Below are positions 60,884-64,000 of a stretch of 64,000 bases of DNA, in pieces. The translations under genes were made by a program, and so were the position numbers. The notes beneath the pieces were generated by a model, which saw only the letters and a program-made list of their open reading frames with translations, did not search any database and was not told the DNA's origin. The stretch spans positions 1 through 64,000 of the forward strand of contig JAKOGP010000003.1 in the NCBI GenBank assembly GCA_022239325.1, read 5' to 3'. Source of the stretch: Flavobacteriaceae bacterium LSUCC0859 (GTDB lineage Bacteria > Bacteroidota > Bacteroidia > Flavobacteriales > Flavobacteriaceae). How positions within the stretch are numbered: position 1 is the stretch's first letter; each line of letters opens with the position of its first letter.

Positions 60884-61702
60884 TTAGTATTGTTCCTGGG
60901 CGTTTGGAAAGTCTTTTTCTTTCACATCAGAAACGTACTGTCCAATAGCTTTGGTCATGTCTTCGTATAAATTCATATACCTTCTTAAAAATCTTGGAGA
61001 GAATTCTTTAGTCATTCCAAGTAAATCGTGAATGACAAGTACCTGACCGTCTACACCAGCTCCTGCACCAATCCCTATTACGGGAATGCTCAATTGCGCA
61101 GCTACTTTTGCAGCCAGTTTAGCAGGTATTTTTTCTAAAACTAAAGCAAAACATCCTAGAGATTCTAAAAGCAACGCGTCTTCTATGAGTTTTTTAGCTT
61201 CTGCTTCCTCCTTAGCTCTAACCGAATAGGTTCCAAATTTATAAATGGATTGAGGGGTTAAACCCAGATGTCCCATCACAGGAATACCCGCGTTTAAGAT
61301 TCTTTTTACAGATTCTTTAATTTCTTCACCACCTTCTAATTTTACGGCATGGCCGCCGCTTTCTTTCATAATTCTAATGGCAGATCTCAAGGCTTCTTTT
61401 GGGTCACTTTGGTAGCTTCCAAAGGGAATGTCTACCACTACCAAGGCCCTTTTTATGGCTCTAATGACAGAAGAAGCATGGTAAATCATTTGATCTAAGG
61501 TAATGGGCAGTGTAGTTTCATGACCGGCCATGACATTACTTGCAGAGTCTCCAACTAATATGACATCAACACCAGCCTGATCTACAATATGAGCCATGGT
61601 GAAGTCGTAGGCCGTTAGCATTGAGATTTTTTCTCCATGAGATTTCATCTCAGTAAGAGATTGAACAGTCACTTTTTTGTATTCTTTTTTTGCTACGGAC
61701 AT
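60884..61702 (-). CDS. panB: 3-methyl-2-oxobutanoate hydroxymethyltransferase
   Basis: PanB makes ketopantoate for pantothenate and coenzyme A, using methylene-tetrahydrofolate. The 272-residue TIM-barrel protein has [27 protein letters not shown] (about residues 28-54), with the metal-binding aspartate, then [12 protein letters not shown] near residue 110 and the catalytic glutamate near [11 protein letters not shown], residue 178. It precedes the pseudouridine synthase gene in the same direction. Confidence 0.96.
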   Translation of the reverse strand: MSVAKKEYKKVTVQSLTEMKSHGEKISMLTAYDFTMAHIVDQAGVDVILVGDSASNVMAGHETTLPITLDQMIYHASSVIRAIKRALVVVDIPFGSYQSDPKEALRSAIRIMKESGGHAVKLEGGEEIKESVKRILNAGIPVMGHLGLTPQSIYKFGTYSVRAKEEAEAKKLIEDALLLESLGCFALVLEKIPAKLAAKVAAQLSIPVIGIGAGAGVDGQVLVIHDLLGMTKEFSPRFLRRYMNLYEDMTKAIGQYVSDVKEKDFPNAQEQY

Positions 61703-61838
61703 ACTTAAATTAATTGTATCTGAAATAAATGGAAAATTGGTAGGGTAAAAATAAGGGTTTTGTGTGAAAAACTGCCGTAAATTAAAGAGTCCTTGGGATA
61801 AATATGCTTATTTTTAAGAATAATAAACCTTATTATTT

Positions 61839-62324
61839 ATGAAAAGAATAATTTTCGCCCTTATGTGGGTGTGTTTTTATCCGCTTTCTCAAGCTCAAGT
61901 TTCTCAAAACACCCAAGCTACACCTGACCATACCACAGCACAAAATATGGAAGACCCTACACAAACCATTAAAGATTTTTTTGAGGCTTTTCACGCTCAG
62001 GACACCACTGCCATGAGAGCGTTAACTTCTTCTTCCATATTGCAGCAAACTATAATTCCAGCTTCCGACGACAAAGATGAACAAGTTGTTGTGGTTTCAT
62101 TTGATCAATTTTTAGAACGAATAGCGACAATGAGTCCGGGAAGTTTTAAAGAAGAGATACTATCTTATAATTACAGAAGCGCAACTGGGATGGTTCATTC
62201 CTTTACGCCTTATCGTTTTTTCTTCCAGGGAGAACTAAGTCATTCTGGTGTTAATTCCTTCTTGTTGGTTCGGGTAAATGGGGCTTGGAAAATAGCACAC
62301 ATTATAGATACTCGGATTAAATAA
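61839..62324 (+). CDS. Exported NTF2-like protein
   Basis: The 161-residue protein has a signal peptide (cleavage near PLSQAQ, residue 20). A low-complexity Thr/Gln stretch follows, then an NTF2/SnoaL-like fold (about residues 42-158): TIKDFFEAFHAQDTTAMRAL near residue 43 and FFQGELSHSGVNSFLLVRVNGAWKIAHI near residue 128. Such folds bind small molecules; no function can be named. It stands alone between panB and sdaA. Confidence 0.75.
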   Translation: MKRIIFALMWVCFYPLSQAQVSQNTQATPDHTTAQNMEDPTQTIKDFFEAFHAQDTTAMRALTSSSILQQTIIPASDDKDEQVVVVSFDQFLERIATMSPGSFKEEILSYNYRSATGMVHSFTPYRFFFQGELSHSGVNSFLLVRVNGAWKIAHIIDTRIK

Positions 62325-62338
62325 ACCATTAAAAACAG

Positions 62339-63763
62339 TTAACAATCACTGAGAAAAACACCAACAGCCAAGCCACCAATAGAAGTTTCTTTGTATTTGC
62401 TACTCATGTCTTTGGCCGTCTCCCACATAGTCTGAACTACTTTGTCTAGTGAAATTTTAGCATTTTCAGGTACGGAATTTAGCGCTAATTCCGCTGCATT
62501 AATGGCCTTTATGGCTCCCATGGAGTTTCTTTCAATACAAGGGATTTGAACCAAACCTCCAATAGGGTCGCAGGTCATACCCAGATGGTGTTCCATGGCA
62601 ATTTCAGCAGCCATGAGTACCTGAGCAGGGTTTCCTCCTAATAGCTCCGTAAGTGCTGCAGCTGCCATAGCTGCAGAAACTCCGATTTCTGCTTGGCAGC
62701 CTCCCATGGCAGCAGAAATAGTGGCTCCTTTTTTAAAAATACTGCCTATTTCGCCGGCCACTAATAAGAATTTTTTAATCTCTTCAAATCCAGCCTGGTG
62801 ATTTTCAATAACCAGATAGTACATAAGTACGGCTGGAATAACACCAGCACTACCATTAGTTGGCGCTGTAACTACTCTGCCTAAAGAGGCATTTACCTCG
62901 TTCACACTAAGAGCAAAGCAGCTTACCCATTTTAATATCTCTCTAAATTTAACCTCCGTCTTTCTAATCTCTCTAATCCATTCTTGAGGGTCATTATAAG
63001 CGGCAGTACCTAGTAGCTTGCTGTGAATGTCAAAAGCCCTTCTTCGTACTGACAGGCCTCCTGGAAGAAAACCCTCCGTATGACAGCCGTCGTACATGCA
63101 CTCTAACATGGTGTTCCAAACGGCTTGTATCTCTGCGTCTATTTCTGCGTCTGTTCTGAGCGATCGTTCATTTTCTAACACTAGTTCAGAGATACTTTTT
63201 CCTAAAGACTTACAATAGCCCAATAGCGTTTCCCCTTTTTCTACAGGGTAGGGGAAGTTGTTAAATTGTTCTGCCTTTTCCTCTGCGTTATCCAAACTTT
63301 CTTTGACCACGAAACCACCTCCTATAGAGTAAAATGTAGCTTTAAACAGCTGATTATCATTCGTGTGGGCCAGAAATTCCATGCCGTTGGCATGAAAAGG
63401 TAAAAACTCTTTTTTAAAGACTAGGTCTTCTGCAGGATGAAAACAAATGGGGTAGGAACCAGAGAGTAAAAGAGATTGATTTGCCTTTATGGCAGCTACC
63501 GCTGCCTGAATTTCCTCTGTAGGAATCGTTACTGGATCGTAGCCAGAGAGACCTAACATAAGGGCGTAGTCCGTGGCATGGCCTTTTCCAGTAAGAGAGA
63601 GTGAACCATATATGTGTACCTGGACCTTGGAAATTTGTGAGAGTGATATTTGCTGGGACAGTTCAGAGAGCCACCTCTCTGCAGCACGCCAAGGGCCCAA
63701 GGTGTGAGAACTTGAAGGTCCTATCCCAATTTTTAACATATCAAATACGCTAATACACTCCAT
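62339..63763 (-). CDS. sdaA: L-serine ammonia-lyase, iron-sulfur type
   Basis: The enzyme converts serine to pyruvate and ammonia with a [4Fe-4S] cluster. The 474-residue single chain has the SDH beta part first ([24 protein letters not shown], near residue 5) and the alpha part with cysteines in MGGCQAEIG near residue 355 and [14 protein letters not shown] near residue 395. The chain ends in Cys474, as in the single-chain enzymes whose terminal cysteine occupies the cluster iron when no substrate is bound. It may link glyA-derived serine to pyruvate. Confidence 0.95.
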   Translation of the reverse strand: MECISVFDMLKIGIGPSSSHTLGPWRAAERWLSELSQQISLSQISKVQVHIYGSLSLTGKGHATDYALMLGLSGYDPVTIPTEEIQAAVAAIKANQSLLLSGSYPICFHPAEDLVFKKEFLPFHANGMEFLAHTNDNQLFKATFYSIGGGFVVKESLDNAEEKAEQFNNFPYPVEKGETLLGYCKSLGKSISELVLENERSLRTDAEIDAEIQAVWNTMLECMYDGCHTEGFLPGGLSVRRRAFDIHSKLLGTAAYNDPQEWIREIRKTEVKFREILKWVSCFALSVNEVNASLGRVVTAPTNGSAGVIPAVLMYYLVIENHQAGFEEIKKFLLVAGEIGSIFKKGATISAAMGGCQAEIGVSAAMAAAALTELLGGNPAQVLMAAEIAMEHHLGMTCDPIGGLVQIPCIERNSMGAIKAINAAELALNSVPENAKISLDKVVQTMWETAKDMSSKYKETSIGGLAVGVFLSDC

Positions 63764-63832
63764 ACTTATGTTTTAATTTGTGCTGCTGCATAATGAAATA
63801 ATTAAACCGCAAACCACACATACCAGGCCGTA

Positions 63833-63840
63833 CAAATATA
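63833..63840 (-). promoter_or_regulatory. Predicted sdaA promoter, -7 box
   Basis: The minus strand reads TATATTTG, matching TAnnTTTG. The leader to the ATG at 63763 is about 64 bases and contains no structure I can name. Confidence 0.5.
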
Positions 63841-63891
63841 AAAGAAGATATAGATTTTTAATGACATTTTTATTGTTTTGCGACACTGCAA

Positions 63892-63935
63892 AAACTGCCA
63901 GCTTGTCATACTTTTAAGGATGGCATAATCATTGA
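63892..63935 (+). promoter_or_regulatory. Candidate stress-type promoter element before the probable dnaK
   Basis: The region contains AAACTGCCAGCTTGTC, then TTTTAAG, then TGGCATAATCATTGA. The last part fits the sigma-54 layout TGGCA-n6-TTG with correct spacing, but the usual final C is A. TGCCA and TGGCA also form an inverted repeat. A similar AAACTG-n-C-n4-TGTC and TTTTAAG arrangement occurs before clpB. Confidence 0.38.
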
Positions 63936-63937
63936 AA

Positions 63938-63945
63938 TATGTTTG
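63938..63945 (+). promoter_or_regulatory. Possible housekeeping promoter of the probable dnaK, -7 box
   Basis: TATGTTTG matches TAnnTTTG and starts three bases after the candidate sigma-54-like element. The leader would be about 35 bases. Only one of the two overlapping elements may be real. Confidence 0.4.
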
Positions 63946-63984
63946 TGGATTTTAAAACGATTGCAAACAAATAAATATCATATC

Positions 63985-64000
63985 ATGAGTAAAATTATCG
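63985..64000 (+). CDS. Partial gene at the window end, probably dnaK
   Basis: Only the first five codons are present, MSKII, and a G starts the sixth. Bacteroidota DnaK commonly begins MSKIIGIDLG, which fits, and the upstream region resembles the one before clpB. MSKII alone is not specific: the icd product in this window also begins MSKII, followed by Y. The call is an inference. Confidence 0.48.

Overview
The window is an A+T-rich, densely coded bacterial chromosome segment from the phylum Bacteroidota, most likely family Flavobacteriaceae. The evidence is the gene set and local order (bamD-rpoZ-coaBC-DUF4835-recN; dapF-GNAT-mltG-transglycosylase-methyltransferase-dnaA), flavobacterial families of unknown function (DUF6095, DUF6913, DUF4835, a DUF5686-like barrel), a bacillithiol-type YtxJ protein, and many copies of the Bacteroidota -7 promoter box TAnnTTTG. 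The genus cannot be named from sequence alone. No phage, IS element, CRISPR array, integrase, rRNA or tRNA was seen; this is core genome.

Layout. 0.1-2.6 kb (+): glycerate kinase and a GntP-type permease. 2.6-8.5 kb (-): DUF6095, monomeric isocitrate dehydrogenase, rplS with a structured leader, trmD, a membrane coiled-coil protein, HtrA protease. 8.6-11.7 kb (+): dapF, GNAT, mltG, a transglycosylase-like protein. 11.7-13.9 kb (-): a tetrapyrrole-methylase-fold methyltransferase and dnaA. 14.1-16.2 kb: a thioesterase converging on yigZ-ribD, with an 80-bp tandem duplication at the junction. 16.3-32.1 kb (+): GNAT, prmC, ligA, DUF6913, dapA, bamD, rpoZ, coaBC, DUF4835, recN, fabI, glycosyltransferase, YbbR-like, coaE, and a two-component system. 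32.1-37.6 kb (-): ion channel-miaA, and an operon of Gfo/Idh oxidoreductase, 3-hydroxyacyl-CoA dehydrogenase, YggS and an exonuclease with a degenerate GIY-YIG domain. 37.7-46.0 kb: pcm, tetR-sixA-smpB-DUF5686-like, clpB, ytxJ, glyA. 46.1-53.5 kb: a hypothetical protein, an orphan response regulator, a glutaminyl cyclotransferase, the SRP RNA gene, SDR, fructose-6-phosphate aldolase, a thioredoxin-fold lipoprotein and an ABC-F ATPase. 53.5-64 kb: pheT, leuA with a LeuB-like pseudoenzyme, a helical-repeat protein, a pseudouridine synthase with a decayed 3'-end repeat array, panB, an NTF2-like exported protein, sdaA, and the first codons of what is probably dnaK.

Most genes serve housekeeping roles: replication and repair (dnaA, ligA, recN), translation and tRNA/rRNA modification (rplS, trmD, prmC, miaA, smpB, pheT, RluA family), envelope (bamD, mltG, dapA/dapF, fabI), cofactors (ribD, coaBC, coaE, panB) and proteostasis (htrA, clpB, dnaK).

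The least expected items are: (1) a full-length LeuB homologue whose active-site motifs are all replaced, in an operon with a normal leuA; (2) two independent tandem duplications of gene 3' ends, both between convergent genes, one of which appears to have separated formerly overlapping genes; (3) a DnaQ-type exonuclease fused to a catalytically erased GIY-YIG domain; (4) similar upstream elements at clpB and the probable dnaK; and (5) promoters so close to the bamD and ribD start codons that their mRNAs are predicted to be leaderless or nearly so. No intergenic stretch exceeds 300 bases.
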